NCBI GenBank assembly: GCA_947503885.1
Contig: CANNFD010000003.1
Span: 278,708 to 342,707 of the forward strand
Length of the DNA: 64,000 nt
Direction of reading: 5' to 3'
Source of the DNA: an uncultured Olleya sp.
GTDB lineage: Bacteria; Bacteroidota; Bacteroidia; Flavobacteriales; Flavobacteriaceae
Part shown: positions 16,874 through 26,456 of the stretch, piece by piece
Layout of the letters: every line of letters starts with the position of its first letter
Numbering within the stretch: the first letter of the stretch is position 1
Translations under genes and position numbers: made by a program
Notes under the pieces: model-generated
What the model was told of the DNA's origin: nothing
The model's input: the letters and a program-made list of their open reading frames with translations, nothing else
The model's database searches: none

Positions 16874-17923
16874 ATGATAGAAGATAAAAATCAACAACGT
16901 ACAGACTTAAGTCAATTAGGTGAATTTGGATTAATAGACCATTTGGCTAAAAACTTTGAGGTTACACAAAAATCAACAATTAAAACTATTGGTGATGATG
17001 CTGCTGTTTTAGAATTTGATGATAAAAGAGTAGTTGTATCTACTGACTTTTTGGTAGAAGGTGTGCATTTTGATTTAAGCTATATGCCTTTAAAGCATTT
17101 AGGTTATAAAGCTGTTATAGTCAATTTGTCTGATGTGTATGCTATGAATGCGGAAGCAACTCAAATAACAGTATCTATTGCTGTTTCTAACCGTTTTCCT
17201 TTAGAAGCGATTGAAGAATTATACGCAGGAGTGCAAACTGCCTGCAAATTATATAATGTAGATTTGGTTGGAGGTGATACAACATCATCAACATCTGGTT
17301 TAATTATTTCGGTAACCGCGATTGGTCAGGTTAAAAAAGGCGATGAGGTTTATAGAAGCGGTGCAAAACCTAATGACTTATTAGTAGTTACAGGGGATTT
17401 AGGTGGAGCTTATTTAGGGCTTCAAGTTTTAGAGCGCGAAAAAGAAGTTTTTAAAGTTAACCCTAATAGTCAGCCAGATTTAGATGCTTACACTTATATT
17501 ATCGAGCGCCAATTAAAACCTGAAGCAAGAAAAGATATTATTAAATTATTAGAAGATCTAGAGGTTAAACCGACGTCTATGATTGATATTAGCGATGGAT
17601 TGTCTTCAGAGATTTTACATCTTTGTAAACACAGTAAAGTTGGTTGTGATTTATATGAAGAAAAACTACCGTTAGACCCTCAAGTTATATCTACAAGCGA
17701 GGAGTTTAATATGGATAGTACGACTATTGCTTTAAGTGGTGGTGAGGATTACGAGTTATTAATGACAATCTCTCAAGAAGATTTTCCTAAAATAAAAGCA
17801 AATCCGCATTTAACAGTAATTGGTTATATGACTGATGAAGCTTCTGGAGCACACCTGGTGACTAGAGGAGAGCAAAAAATACCACTTACTGCTCAAGGTT
17901 GGAGTAGTTTTAAAGATAATTAA
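16874..17923 (+). CDS. thiL: Thiamine-monophosphate kinase
   Basis: ThiL phosphorylates thiamine monophosphate to the cofactor thiamine diphosphate using ATP, in the cytosol. The 349-residue length fits. Motifs of the PurM-like fold are in order: TIGDDAAVLEF near the N-terminus with the metal-binding aspartates, STDFLVEGVHFDL, LVGGDTTSS, VTGDLGGAYLGL, DISDGLSSEILH and the ATP-site GGEDYELLM. No other thiamine genes are adjacent, so it stands alone. Its promoter -7 box ends 4 bases before the ATG, suggesting a leaderless mRNA. The 3-prime end overlaps the convergent zinc-ribbon gene by 4 bases. Confidence 0.95.
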   Translation: MIEDKNQQRTDLSQLGEFGLIDHLAKNFEVTQKSTIKTIGDDAAVLEFDDKRVVVSTDFLVEGVHFDLSYMPLKHLGYKAVIVNLSDVYAMNAEATQITVSIAVSNRFPLEAIEELYAGVQTACKLYNVDLVGGDTTSSTSGLIISVTAIGQVKKGDEVYRSGAKPNDLLVVTGDLGGAYLGLQVLEREKEVFKVNPNSQPDLDAYTYIIERQLKPEARKDIIKLLEDLEVKPTSMIDISDGLSSEILHLCKHSKVGCDLYEEKLPLDPQVISTSEEFNMDSTTIALSGGEDYELLMTISQEDFPKIKANPHLTVIGYMTDEASGAHLVTRGEQKIPLTAQGWSSFKDN

Positions 17924-18186
17924 GAAGACATCTTTAATAGCTGCTTGGCATTAAAACGGACTAATTTATTTTGATGAATACGCTCTAAAACAGAGTTTAT
18001 CTCTTTATATTTTTGTGTTAACTCTGTTAAATTACCCTTACTATTTGTTGTCATTTCTTTTTTGCAATGACAACATTTGTACTCTTTAATATGATACGTT
18101 ATTTTTTTGCTTACTTGAAAGTTGTGTCCAAATACAGAGCAATATAAGTGTCTCTTTTTGGTTGGTTTGTGTTCTGCTTTATTCAT
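17920..18186 (-). CDS. Small zinc-ribbon-like hypothetical protein
   Basis: An 88-residue basic protein with a likely metal site: Cys16 and His21 (YCSVFGH) with Cys38, Cys39, His40 and Cys41 (YKCCHCKKEM) spaced as in a small zinc ribbon. The C-terminal half is helical and charged (LTELTQKYKEINSVLERIH). I do not recognise a named family. It is convergent with thiL, overlapping it by 4 bases (17920-17923), which may produce complementary 3-prime mRNA ends. It is likely a cytosolic, possibly nucleic-acid or protein binding factor, but this is inference from the zinc motif alone. Confidence 0.65.
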   Translation of the reverse strand: MNKAEHKPTKKRHLYCSVFGHNFQVSKKITYHIKEYKCCHCKKEMTTNSKGNLTELTQKYKEINSVLERIHQNKLVRFNAKQLLKMSS

Positions 18187-18286
18187 AACTTGGTTAATTT
18201 GCGGTCAGATTTCATGTAAAATACTTTAAATCTGATAGATAGCGATAAACGAATATATGAATAAAAATGAAATAACCGACAAAAAG

Positions 18287-19066
18287 CTATATTAATTCGA
18301 TGAAATGCATTATTCTTTGTAAGAATTCTTCTTTATTTTCTATGTGGGACATGTGTCCACCATCTAAAACGGTAATGTCAATTCCGTCTAATTTTTCTAA
18401 GTGTTGTAAGTCTGTTTTTGATAAAATAGGATCTTTTTTACCTACAATTATTAGTTTTTTACAGTTTAAGTCCTCTAAGATGCTGGTGCTATCTTTTCTA
18501 ATTTTCATTCCTTCTTGAGTAGCGATATAACCTTGTAGAGGTGTTTTTAATGCTTCGGTTTTAATGGCTTCAATGTCTTTACTAAAACGTAGTCTGTTGT
18601 CTTCAAAAAACAAATTACTTATTGACATGCTAACTAGGTTTTTGTAATTAGACTTAGCAACTTTTATGGCTCTGTTTCGAAGTGTGATACGGTCTTTACT
18701 GTCTGCAAATGGTGTCGAGTTTAATAAACATAACCCATTAATCAGTTCCGGCTTTTTTTCGGCGAAAGCCAAAGCAACATAACCACCAAGCGAATGACCA
18801 ATTAGTGTCGTTTTATTAACTTTTAAATATATTAATACAGCGTTAACTGCATCTGCAAAGTCATCCATAGTATGCACGTAACTTAAGCAGTCCGTTTGTC
18901 CATGACCTAAAAGATCGATAGTAATGACTTGGTGTGTTTTTTCTAGTACTGGGATAGTATCCTTCCACATGGTGCTATTTTCAAGAAAGCCATGCAATAG
19001 TGTAACGGTTTTACCTTGTCCTGATACAGAATAAGAAACTGATATGCCTTTATATGTTAAAATCAT
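18287..19066 (-). CDS. Alpha/beta hydrolase
   Basis: This is a typical alpha/beta-hydrolase of about 259 residues with the oxyanion region LLHGFLENSTMW, the nucleophile elbow GHSLGGY (Ser92 from the chosen start), an acid in IVGKKDPIL and the catalytic histidine in GGHMSHIENKEEF. The fold is shared by esterases, MenH-type lyases and haloperoxidase-like enzymes, so the substrate is open. I chose the ATG at 19066 over a TTG at 19075 because the TTG lies within the promoter -7 box (19073-19080). No signal peptide is present, so it is cytosolic. It is transcribed divergently from the serine hydrolase gene. Confidence 0.85.
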   Translation of the reverse strand: MILTYKGISVSYSVSGQGKTVTLLHGFLENSTMWKDTIPVLEKTHQVITIDLLGHGQTDCLSYVHTMDDFADAVNAVLIYLKVNKTTLIGHSLGGYVALAFAEKKPELINGLCLLNSTPFADSKDRITLRNRAIKVAKSNYKNLVSMSISNLFFEDNRLRFSKDIEAIKTEALKTPLQGYIATQEGMKIRKDSTSILEDLNCKKLIIVGKKDPILSKTDLQHLEKLDGIDITVLDGGHMSHIENKEEFLQRIMHFIELI

Positions 19067-19072
19067 AGAGTG

Positions 19073-19080
19073 CAAAGATA
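19073..19080 (-). promoter_or_regulatory. Promoter -7 element of the alpha/beta hydrolase
   Basis: The minus strand reads TATCTTTG then CACTCT and the ATG at 19066, so the leader is a few bases at most. It is an exact TAnnTTTG match and excludes the upstream TTG start. Confidence 0.65.
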
Positions 19081-19103
19081 AGATTTGTCGTGTTTTTAGT
19101 AAG

Positions 19104-19132
19104 TTGTTTTGCTTAAGTATTTACTATATTTG
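19104..19132 (+). promoter_or_regulatory. Promoter of the serine hydrolase/brnQ pair
   Basis: TTG at 19104-19106 and TATATTTG at 19125-19132 are separated by 18 bases, matching the Bacteroidota -33/-7 pattern. The gene starts 27 bases downstream, at 19160. Confidence 0.65.
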
Positions 19133-19159
19133 ATAACCTTTATTTTAAACTTTTAAAAC

Positions 19160-20707
19160 ATGAAATTAAAATCGATTCTTTACGCGTTTATATTTTTAAG
19201 CTGCATTACTTTATCTGCTCAAATAGAAGAGGGTAAACTAGATCAACTTATAAAAAACACATTAAAAACATTTGATGTCCCTGGGATGTCTGTTGGTATT
19301 ATTAAAGACGGGAAAGTTGTTTATGCTAAAGGTCATGGTGTGCGTGCGATGTCTAATAATAAGCAAATGGATAAAAACACTTTAGTTGGTGTGGCGTCTA
19401 ATAGCAAGGGATTTACTTGTTTTGCTTTGGCTATGATGGTGGATGAAGGTAAATTAAATTGGGATGATAAAGTAAGACAGCATATTCCAGAATTTAAGCT
19501 TAATGATGCATGGGTGACAGAGCAGTTTACGGTTAGGGATTTGGTGACGCATAGAAGCGGAATGGGGCTTGGTGCAGGTGATTTAATGTTTTTTCCGGAA
19601 GCTAATTTTAAGGTTGAGGATGTTATAAAAAATGTTGGGCATTTAGAAGCAGAAAGTTCTTTTAGAAGCAAATTTGCTTATAATAATAACATGTATATAA
19701 TTGCAGGAGAAGTGCTTAAACGTGTAAGTGGATTAACTTGGGAAGAGTTTATTGAAACCAAAATTATGAAACCAGTCGGGATGACTAACAGTAAAGCGTC
19801 CTATAATCATGTAACAGATAAATCAAATATTATTGAAGCGCATACACTAGCAGACGGAAAATTAGTGCAAATACCTCACGATTGGAGTCCGACCGCAAAT
19901 CCGGCAGGAGGGATAGTAAGTAATGTAGAGGATATGTTAACTTGGGCACAGTTTTTAATGAATGATGCTGTGACCGTAAATGGAGAGCGATTACTTAGCG
20001 AAGCACAATTCCACGAGCTTTGGCAATTGCAAACACCATTAAAAGTTAGGAAAAATGACACCTATAATTCTAATTTTAGAGGGTATGGTTTAGGGTGGTT
20101 TGTTACAGATGTTAAAGGAGGTTATAAGCAAGTGTATCACACAGGTGGTTTGTTAGGGACCGTTACACAATTTACAATGATACCGGATTTAGATTTAGCA
20201 ATTGTTGTATTAACTAATCAAATGAATGGTTCTGCATTTAACACCATTACCAATACTATTAAAGATAGTTATTTAGGTTACGAAGACCGTGATTGGTTAA
20301 CTAAATTAGGGAAAAACAATACCGAATGGTACCAATATAATGATAGTTTAAAAACCGCAGTTTTTGATCAAGTTGCTAAAATGAAAAACAGTAATATTAT
20401 ACCAAAAACCACAAATATAACAGGAACTTATACCGATACTTGGTTTGGAAATGTTATACTATCGCATAGTGGAAATGACCTAAGGATAACTTCAGAAAAA
20501 TCACCGACTTTAAAAGGAAGCTTATTGCCTTATAATGCTACTACATTTATTGTTAAATGGGATAACAGAAGTTATGATGCAGATTGTTATATGCAATTTA
20601 CCTTTAACGAAGCAGGGAAAGCAGTTAGTGCAACTTTAAAACCAATAGCACCTGTTACAGATTTTAGTTTCGACTTTGAAGACTTAAAGCTTTATAAACA
20701 AGACTAA
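19160..20707 (+). CDS. Secreted serine hydrolase, beta-lactamase class C fold
   Basis: The 515-residue protein has a signal peptide (to about SLSAQ, residue 21) and a class C beta-lactamase/penicillin-binding-like domain. The SxxK catalytic motif is SNSK (Ser80-Lys83), followed by the YNN motif in FAYNNNMY and HTGG (in QVYHTGGLLGT) in place of the KTG box. The C-terminal ~110 residues (from about ITGTYTDTW) form a lipocalin-like DUF3471-type domain common in Bacteroidota serine hydrolases. Such proteins are mostly esterases or D-aminopeptidases; antibiotic hydrolysis is unlikely on this evidence. brnQ follows after 2 bases, suggesting a shared transcript. Confidence 0.9.
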   Translation: MKLKSILYAFIFLSCITLSAQIEEGKLDQLIKNTLKTFDVPGMSVGIIKDGKVVYAKGHGVRAMSNNKQMDKNTLVGVASNSKGFTCFALAMMVDEGKLNWDDKVRQHIPEFKLNDAWVTEQFTVRDLVTHRSGMGLGAGDLMFFPEANFKVEDVIKNVGHLEAESSFRSKFAYNNNMYIIAGEVLKRVSGLTWEEFIETKIMKPVGMTNSKASYNHVTDKSNIIEAHTLADGKLVQIPHDWSPTANPAGGIVSNVEDMLTWAQFLMNDAVTVNGERLLSEAQFHELWQLQTPLKVRKNDTYNSNFRGYGLGWFVTDVKGGYKQVYHTGGLLGTVTQFTMIPDLDLAIVVLTNQMNGSAFNTITNTIKDSYLGYEDRDWLTKLGKNNTEWYQYNDSLKTAVFDQVAKMKNSNIIPKTTNITGTYTDTWFGNVILSHSGNDLRITSEKSPTLKGSLLPYNATTFIVKWDNRSYDADCYMQFTFNEAGKAVSATLKPIAPVTDFSFDFEDLKLYKQD

Positions 20708-20709
20708 TT

Positions 20710-21999
20710 TTGATTAAAACAAAAGACCTTTTTATAACTAGTTTTGCGCTGTTTTCTCTTTTTTTTGGAGCAGGAAACTTATTATTACCACCGCTTTTAG
20801 GCTATAATGCTGGTCAGCATTGGTTTTGGGTTACTTTAGGATTTGTCATCACAGCTGTTGCAATACCTATAATTGGTATCTATGCGCATGCTAAATTACA
20901 AGGGACTTTGTATGATTTTGGCAAAAAAGTATCACCAACCTTTAGTCTTATTTACTGTGTGTTAATTTATCTTATTGCAGTTGCAATACCATCACCGCGG
21001 ACAGCAGCAGCAACCCATGAGATTGCAATACACCCAAACTTTGGGACAACTCCATTATTAACAAGTAGTGTTTACTTTATTTTAGTATTAATTTTTGCTT
21101 TAAATCGGTCTAAAATATTAAATATCATTGGTAAATATCTAACACCATTTATAGTTTTGACTTTGATGTTGGTAATTGGTATTGGTTTGTATTCTACGCA
21201 AATGATTACCAATCCTACTAAAATGAAAACACCAATTATTAATGGTGTTTTAGAAGGTTACCAAACATTTGATGCTATTGCAGCAGTTGTTGTGGGTGCG
21301 GTAATTATTATATCTATTAATTTAAAAATAGAGGCTTCTTTTGAAGCAAAAAAGGACTTGATTAAAAAGTCGGGACTCATAGCAGGTTTTGCGTTATTTA
21401 TAATCTATGCAGGATTAATAGCGGTGGGTGCATCTTATGGTGCAGAAATAGATATTAATAGCACACTAGACAATGACATGCAACGTGCTAATTTACTAAT
21501 AGGGATAAGTACAAAAGCATTAGGTGCTTTTGGTTACTCCATCTTAAGTGTGTTAATTGCTTTAGCATGTTTTACAACTGCAGTTGGTATTGTAACCGGA
21601 ACCGCAGATTATTTTAAAGGCTTAATCAATAATTCTCAAACCGTTTACGTTGTTACTGCAATAGTAGCTTGTGTAATAGGTGTTGTGGTTGGGCAATTAG
21701 ATTTTAATACTATAATAGTAGTAGCAATACCGGTTTTGTTATTAATATATCCAATAACAATTGTATTAATAATATTAAATGCTATTCCAAATAAATGGGC
21801 TTCTAGTTTAGTGTTTAGAGTTGTTGTTGTGTTAACATTACTATTTAGTATTCCTGATGTAATTGGCTTTTTAAGTCCTTCAGATGGGTTGTCAAAAGTG
21901 GTAAGTATTATACCATTTGCTAAGCATAGTTTAGGTTGGGTATTGCCAGCTTTAGTTGGGTTTTTATTAGCTAATTTATTTCAAAAAAAATACACTTAA
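20710..21999 (+). CDS. brnQ: Branched-chain amino acid carrier BrnQ
   Basis: The 429-residue protein is very hydrophobic with about 12 membrane spans and matches the LIVCS family of sodium- or proton-coupled leucine/isoleucine/valine carriers: FGAGNLLLPPLLGYNAG at the N-terminus, IPSPRTAAATHE, and LACFTTAVGIVTGTADYF. It resides in the inner membrane. No ATG fits; translation most likely begins at the TTG at 20710, only 2 bases after the serine hydrolase stop, so coupling is expected. Pairing with an upstream exported hydrolase could link peptide breakdown to amino acid uptake, which is inference. Confidence 0.93.
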   Translation: MIKTKDLFITSFALFSLFFGAGNLLLPPLLGYNAGQHWFWVTLGFVITAVAIPIIGIYAHAKLQGTLYDFGKKVSPTFSLIYCVLIYLIAVAIPSPRTAAATHEIAIHPNFGTTPLLTSSVYFILVLIFALNRSKILNIIGKYLTPFIVLTLMLVIGIGLYSTQMITNPTKMKTPIINGVLEGYQTFDAIAAVVVGAVIIISINLKIEASFEAKKDLIKKSGLIAGFALFIIYAGLIAVGASYGAEIDINSTLDNDMQRANLLIGISTKALGAFGYSILSVLIALACFTTAVGIVTGTADYFKGLINNSQTVYVVTAIVACVIGVVVGQLDFNTIIVVAIPVLLLIYPITIVLIILNAIPNKWASSLVFRVVVVLTLLFSIPDVIGFLSPSDGLSKVVSIIPFAKHSLGWVLPALVGFLLANLFQKKYT

Positions 22000-22039
22000 A
22001 ATGTTTTAGTAATTTAATAATTTCATTTTTAAGAACACA

Positions 22040-22074
22040 AAAAAAAAGCGAGCCTACAAGCTCGCTTTTTTTTA
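22040..22074. terminator. Bidirectional terminator between brnQ and the aminopeptidase
   Basis: GCGAGC (22048-22053), a six-base loop and GCTCGC (22060-22065) are flanked by an A-run and a T-run. It can end both the plus-strand brnQ transcript and the convergent minus-strand peptidase transcript. Confidence 0.88.
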
Positions 22075-22089
22075 TAATATTTAAATAAT

Positions 22090-23382
22090 TTATTTATTCA
22101 TTAAATCTTCAATCTCTTCAATTTCAATTGGGATATTTCGCATTAAATTAAAAGGTGATCCAGTTTTTTGAATAACCACATCGTCTTCTAATCTAATACC
22201 AAAACCTTCCTCAGGTATATAAATTCCTGGTTCAACAGTAAACACATTATTAGCTTGCATTGGCTCGGTTAAAATTCCGTAATCATGTGTATCTAATCCC
22301 ATATGGTGGGACGTACCATGCATAAAATATTTTTTATATGCAGGCCAATCTGGATTTTCATTTTTAACGTCTGCTTTATCTAGTAAGCCTAAACCTAATA
22401 ACTCGCTTGTCATTAATTTACCAACTTCAACGTGGTAATCTGCCCAAATTGTTCCAGGAACTAGCATTTTTGTAGCTTCATTTTTGACTCTTAAAACTGC
22501 ATTATAGACCGCTTTTTGTCTATCGTTATATTTTCCAGAAACAGGAATAGTACGCGTCATATCACTTGCGTAATTAGCGTATTCTGCTCCAGCATCAATT
22601 AATATTAAATCACCAGCTTTACATTCTTGATTGTTTTCAATATAATGTAATACGTTGGCATTGTTACCAGAACCAACAATTGGTGTATAAGCAAACCCTC
22701 TTGATCTATTATTTAAAAACTCGTGCATAAATTCTGCCTCAATGTTATATTCCATAACACCAGGCTTAACAAAATCTAAAACACGTCTAAAACCTTTATT
22801 TGTAATTTCGCAAGCGGTTTGAATTAAATCAATTTCTATTTGATCTTTAACAGAGCGTAAACGTTGTAAAATAGGATTGCTTTTTGCAACTGTATGCGCT
22901 GGATATTTGTCTTTTATCCATTTAGTAAAACGGTCTTCTCTAGTTTCAGTTTCTACGTTTGCTCTATAGTGTTCGTTTGTGTTTATGTAAACTGTATCAG
23001 CTTGTGTCATCATTTCAAACACAACTTTTTCTAAGTCTTGAAGCCAGTAAACGGTTTTAATTCCGCTAGTCGCTAAAGCTGCTTCTTTGGTTAGTTTTTC
23101 TCCTTCCCAAACAGCAATATGCTCGTTAGTTTCTTTTAAAAATAAAACCTCTCTATTTTTAGGGTTTGGACAATCCGGAAACAATACTAAAACACTTTCT
23201 TCTTGGTCTACACCACTTAGATAAAAGATGTCTCTGTGTTGTTGAAAAGGCATTGTGCTATCTGCACTAATTGGATAAATGTCGTTTGAGTTAAAAAAAG
23301 CAATACTTTTTGGCTTCATTTGAGAAGCAAAGTTTTTACGATTTTTTATAAAAAGGGATGAATCTATTTTGTGATATTTCAT
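22090..23382 (-). CDS. pepP: Xaa-Pro aminopeptidase (M24B, PepP-like)
   Basis: The 430-residue protein has an N-terminal aminopeptidase-P domain and a C-terminal pita-bread metallopeptidase domain. Dinuclear metal ligands are visible as the two aspartates in LILIDAGAEYANYASDMTR, the histidine in HGTSHHMGLDTHD, and the glutamates in TVEPGIYIP and GIRLEDDVV. The enzyme removes N-terminal residues preceding proline in the cytosol (no signal peptide is present). It is a single gene, divergent from the large BNR protein and sharing a terminator with brnQ. The choice of pepP over pepQ rests on the N-terminal domain. Confidence 0.92.
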   Translation of the reverse strand: MKYHKIDSSLFIKNRKNFASQMKPKSIAFFNSNDIYPISADSTMPFQQHRDIFYLSGVDQEESVLVLFPDCPNPKNREVLFLKETNEHIAVWEGEKLTKEAALATSGIKTVYWLQDLEKVVFEMMTQADTVYINTNEHYRANVETETREDRFTKWIKDKYPAHTVAKSNPILQRLRSVKDQIEIDLIQTACEITNKGFRRVLDFVKPGVMEYNIEAEFMHEFLNNRSRGFAYTPIVGSGNNANVLHYIENNQECKAGDLILIDAGAEYANYASDMTRTIPVSGKYNDRQKAVYNAVLRVKNEATKMLVPGTIWADYHVEVGKLMTSELLGLGLLDKADVKNENPDWPAYKKYFMHGTSHHMGLDTHDYGILTEPMQANNVFTVEPGIYIPEEGFGIRLEDDVVIQKTGSPFNLMRNIPIEIEEIEDLMNK

Positions 23383-23545
23383 AATAAATTATGTTTGATT
23401 TTTGTCCTCACGTCTGTGAAAACCGTATTGAAATTATTTAAATTATTTTTTTCCGTCAAGCGGAAATTATAAGTAGTCGTAAAAATAAGAAGTTTAAAAT
23501 AGATAAATTATAAAAGCGTCTTAAAATCTGATGGCTTTTAAGTTT

Positions 23546-23553
23546 TAACTTTG
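23546..23553 (+). promoter_or_regulatory. Promoter -7 element of the BNR-repeat protein gene
   Basis: TAACTTTG matches TAnnTTTG and lies 46 bases upstream of the ATG at 23600, inside the 217-base divergent gap. The -33 region shows no clear TTG. I see nothing else in this gap. Confidence 0.5.
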
Positions 23554-23599
23554 TCAATTTTAGTTTTATCAGTATCTTCAAAACTTATAATTTACAACC

Positions 23600-26410
23600 A
23601 TGATTTATAGATTTTTATTTTTATTACTTATTGTAACTTCTGCAAGCGCGCAACAATCAACACTTGATCAAAAAACACAACTACAAGCTACTTCTATTGT
23701 AAAAAACGTGCCTTTTAAAAATATTGGACCAACTGTTATGAGTGGTCGTGTTACTGATTTAGCAGTAAATCCAGAAGACCCAACCGAGTTTTATGTTGGG
23801 TATGCCTCAGGAGGGGTTTGGCATACAACTAATAACGGTACAACATTTACGCCTATTTTAGATAAAACTCAAACACAAAACGTTGGCGATCTAGCTGTGC
23901 ATTGGGACAGCAGAACCATTTGGGTTGGTACAGGAGAAAATAACGCTTCAAGATCTTCATACGCAGGAATTGGGATGTTAAAATCTGTAAATAATGGTAA
24001 TACTTGGCAGCATGTAGGTTTACCAAACTCGCAACATATTGGTCGTATTTTAATTAATCCTAATAATGTAAATGAGGTTACGGTTGGTGTTACAGGTGCT
24101 TTATATACTAAATCGGAGGACAGAGGTGTTTATAAAACTAAAGACGGTGGAACTACTTGGACCAATACATTATATGTTGATGATGTTAGCGGAATTATAG
24201 ATATGCAACACTCGCCAACAGACTATAATACCATGTTTGCAACCTCCTGGACTAAAGACAGAAAAGCATGGAATTTTAATGGAAGCGGAAACAATTCGGC
24301 AATTTATAAAAGTACTGACGCAGGAGAAAATTGGGTAAAAGTGTCAACTAAAAATAGTGGGTTTCCAACAGGTGATGGAGTAGGAAGAATTGGATTGGCA
24401 GTTTACGATAATAATACTATTTATGCAATACACGATAGTCAGTTTAGAAGACCTTCAAATGAAAATAAAGAAGAAAAACGAGGGTTTCAAAAAGACGATT
24501 TTAAGACCATGACAACTGATCAGTTTTTAAGTTTAGATGATAAAAAGTTAAACGCTTTTTTAAAAACAAATGGTTTTCAGGAAAAATACAGAGCAGAAAA
24601 TGTTAAACAACTAGTAAGAAGCGGAAATGTAAAGCCAATAGATTTAGCACACTATTTAGAAGACGCTAATTCCATGTTGTTTGATACGCCAGTAGTTGGA
24701 GCAGAGGTATATAAAAGTACAGATGGTGGTAAAACTTGGAAAAAAACTCACGACGATTATTTAGACGATTTATATTATAGTTATGGGTATTATTTTGGTC
24801 ATATATATGTGTCTCCAGTAAATCAAAATGATGTTTATGTATACGGAGTACCAATTTTAAAGTCTAAAGATGGGGGGAAAACCTTTACCTCTATTAATGC
24901 AGAAAACGTACATGTGGATCATCATGCACTTTGGATCAACCCTAAAAATCCAAATCATTTAGTAAATGGTAATGATGGAGGTGTAAATATAACTTATGAC
25001 GATGGGGTTAGTTGGATTAAAAATAATTCGCCATCAGTAGGACAGTTTTATGCCATTAATGTGGATAATCAAAAACCATATAATGTTTATGGGGGTTTGC
25101 AGGATAATGGTGTTTGGGTTGGACCTAATAACGCTAGAGAGGATAAAAGTTGGCATCAAAGTGGGCAATATCCTTGGGAAAGTTTAATGGGAGGTGATGG
25201 TATGCAAATAGAAATTGACAATCGTAATCCAGATATTGTTTATACAGGATTTCAATTTGGAAATTATTTTAGAATAAATAGAGCGACAGGAGACCAATCT
25301 TACATACAACCAAAACATAAACTTGGCGAAAAGCCTTACCGCTTTAATTGGCAAACGCCAATCTATTTGTCACGTCATAATCAAGATATTTTATATTTAG
25401 GAGGTAATAAATTAATGCGCTCTTTAGATCAAGGGGAGTCTTGGAAAGCGATCAGTGAAGATTTAACGTTAGGTGGTAAAAAAGGCAATGTTGCCTATGG
25501 GACTTTAACTTCAATTAGCGAATCACCTTTTGATTTTGGACTAATTTACGTTGGTAGCGATGATGGACTGATTCATATTACAAAAAATCAAGGAGCAACA
25601 TGGCAAAACATATCTACTAATTTACCATCTAATTTATGGGTATCTCGTGTTGTGGCTTCAAAACACAAAAAAGAACGTGTTTACGCAACTTTAAATGGAT
25701 ATAGATTTGACGATTTTGCAACCTATATATATCTTAGTGACGATTATGGTCAGACTTGGCAATCTATTAGCTCTAATATACCAGCTTCTCCTGTAAATGT
25801 GATTGTAGAAGATGAAGTTAAAGAAAATATTATCTACTTAGGAACAGATAATGGTGCTTACGTTAGTTTTAATAATGGTAAAAAATGGGAGGCTTTTTCT
25901 AATAACCTTCCAGCGGTTGCAGTGCACGATATTAAAACCCAAAAAGAGAGTAATGACTTGTTATTAGGAACTCACGGTAGGGGTATCTATAAAACAAATG
26001 TAGCGCCTTTACAAAGGTTTGATTCAGGTATGACTTTAAGTAATAAACTAACCATCTTTGATTTAGATCCAATTAAATATTATTCCAGATGGGGAAACTC
26101 ATGGAGTAAATGGTTGCAACCTTTTGAGCCAAATATCACAGTCCAATTATTTAGTAATGTTTCAGGAAAAAAAGAAGTTAAAATTGTAACAGACAGTGGT
26201 AAAGAGTTGCAAAGTTTTTATGTTATTTTAGATAAAGGCTTCAATTTTATCAACTACGATTTAACAATCCATGATAAAGGCAGAAAAACTTTGCTAAAAA
26301 ACAACACTACTATAGATATCAATAAAGCTAAAAACGATAAATACTACTTAGTTAAAGGAAATTATAAAATTGAAATTGAAGGTGTAGTAAAAGCTTTTGA
26401 AGTTGAATAA
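23600..26410 (+). CDS. Large secreted BNR/sortilin-like propeller protein
   Basis: The 936-residue protein has a signal peptide ending SASAQ (about residue 18) and many BNR/Asp-box repeats of the form S.DGG.TW (for example STDGGKTWKKT, KTKDGGTTWTN, TDNGAYVSFNNGKKWE), typical of VPS10/sortilin or glycoside-hydrolase-like ten-bladed propellers. It starts with FKNIGPTVMSGRVTDLAVNP, a stretch common to this Bacteroidota family. A helical insertion of about 90 residues (about 280-370, KEEKRGFQKDDF onward) interrupts the propeller. No T9SS sorting domain or catalytic site is evident, so it is likely periplasmic or released by another route. Its function is unknown. Confidence 0.85.
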   Translation: MIYRFLFLLLIVTSASAQQSTLDQKTQLQATSIVKNVPFKNIGPTVMSGRVTDLAVNPEDPTEFYVGYASGGVWHTTNNGTTFTPILDKTQTQNVGDLAVHWDSRTIWVGTGENNASRSSYAGIGMLKSVNNGNTWQHVGLPNSQHIGRILINPNNVNEVTVGVTGALYTKSEDRGVYKTKDGGTTWTNTLYVDDVSGIIDMQHSPTDYNTMFATSWTKDRKAWNFNGSGNNSAIYKSTDAGENWVKVSTKNSGFPTGDGVGRIGLAVYDNNTIYAIHDSQFRRPSNENKEEKRGFQKDDFKTMTTDQFLSLDDKKLNAFLKTNGFQEKYRAENVKQLVRSGNVKPIDLAHYLEDANSMLFDTPVVGAEVYKSTDGGKTWKKTHDDYLDDLYYSYGYYFGHIYVSPVNQNDVYVYGVPILKSKDGGKTFTSINAENVHVDHHALWINPKNPNHLVNGNDGGVNITYDDGVSWIKNNSPSVGQFYAINVDNQKPYNVYGGLQDNGVWVGPNNAREDKSWHQSGQYPWESLMGGDGMQIEIDNRNPDIVYTGFQFGNYFRINRATGDQSYIQPKHKLGEKPYRFNWQTPIYLSRHNQDILYLGGNKLMRSLDQGESWKAISEDLTLGGKKGNVAYGTLTSISESPFDFGLIYVGSDDGLIHITKNQGATWQNISTNLPSNLWVSRVVASKHKKERVYATLNGYRFDDFATYIYLSDDYGQTWQSISSNIPASPVNVIVEDEVKENIIYLGTDNGAYVSFNNGKKWEAFSNNLPAVAVHDIKTQKESNDLLLGTHGRGIYKTNVAPLQRFDSGMTLSNKLTIFDLDPIKYYSRWGNSWSKWLQPFEPNITVQLFSNVSGKKEVKIVTDSGKELQSFYVILDKGFNFINYDLTIHDKGRKTLLKNNTTIDINKAKNDKYYLVKGNYKIEIEGVVKAFEVE

Positions 26411-26456
26411 ATAATAATTCTCTGTTTTTCAAGTTTATTAATAAAACCTAACTCTT

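Noticed and set aside
19160..20707. Beta-lactamase conferring antibiotic resistance
   Set aside because: The class C fold with a C-terminal lipocalin-like domain is typical of esterase or peptidase-type serine hydrolases; no regulator such as AmpR is present.
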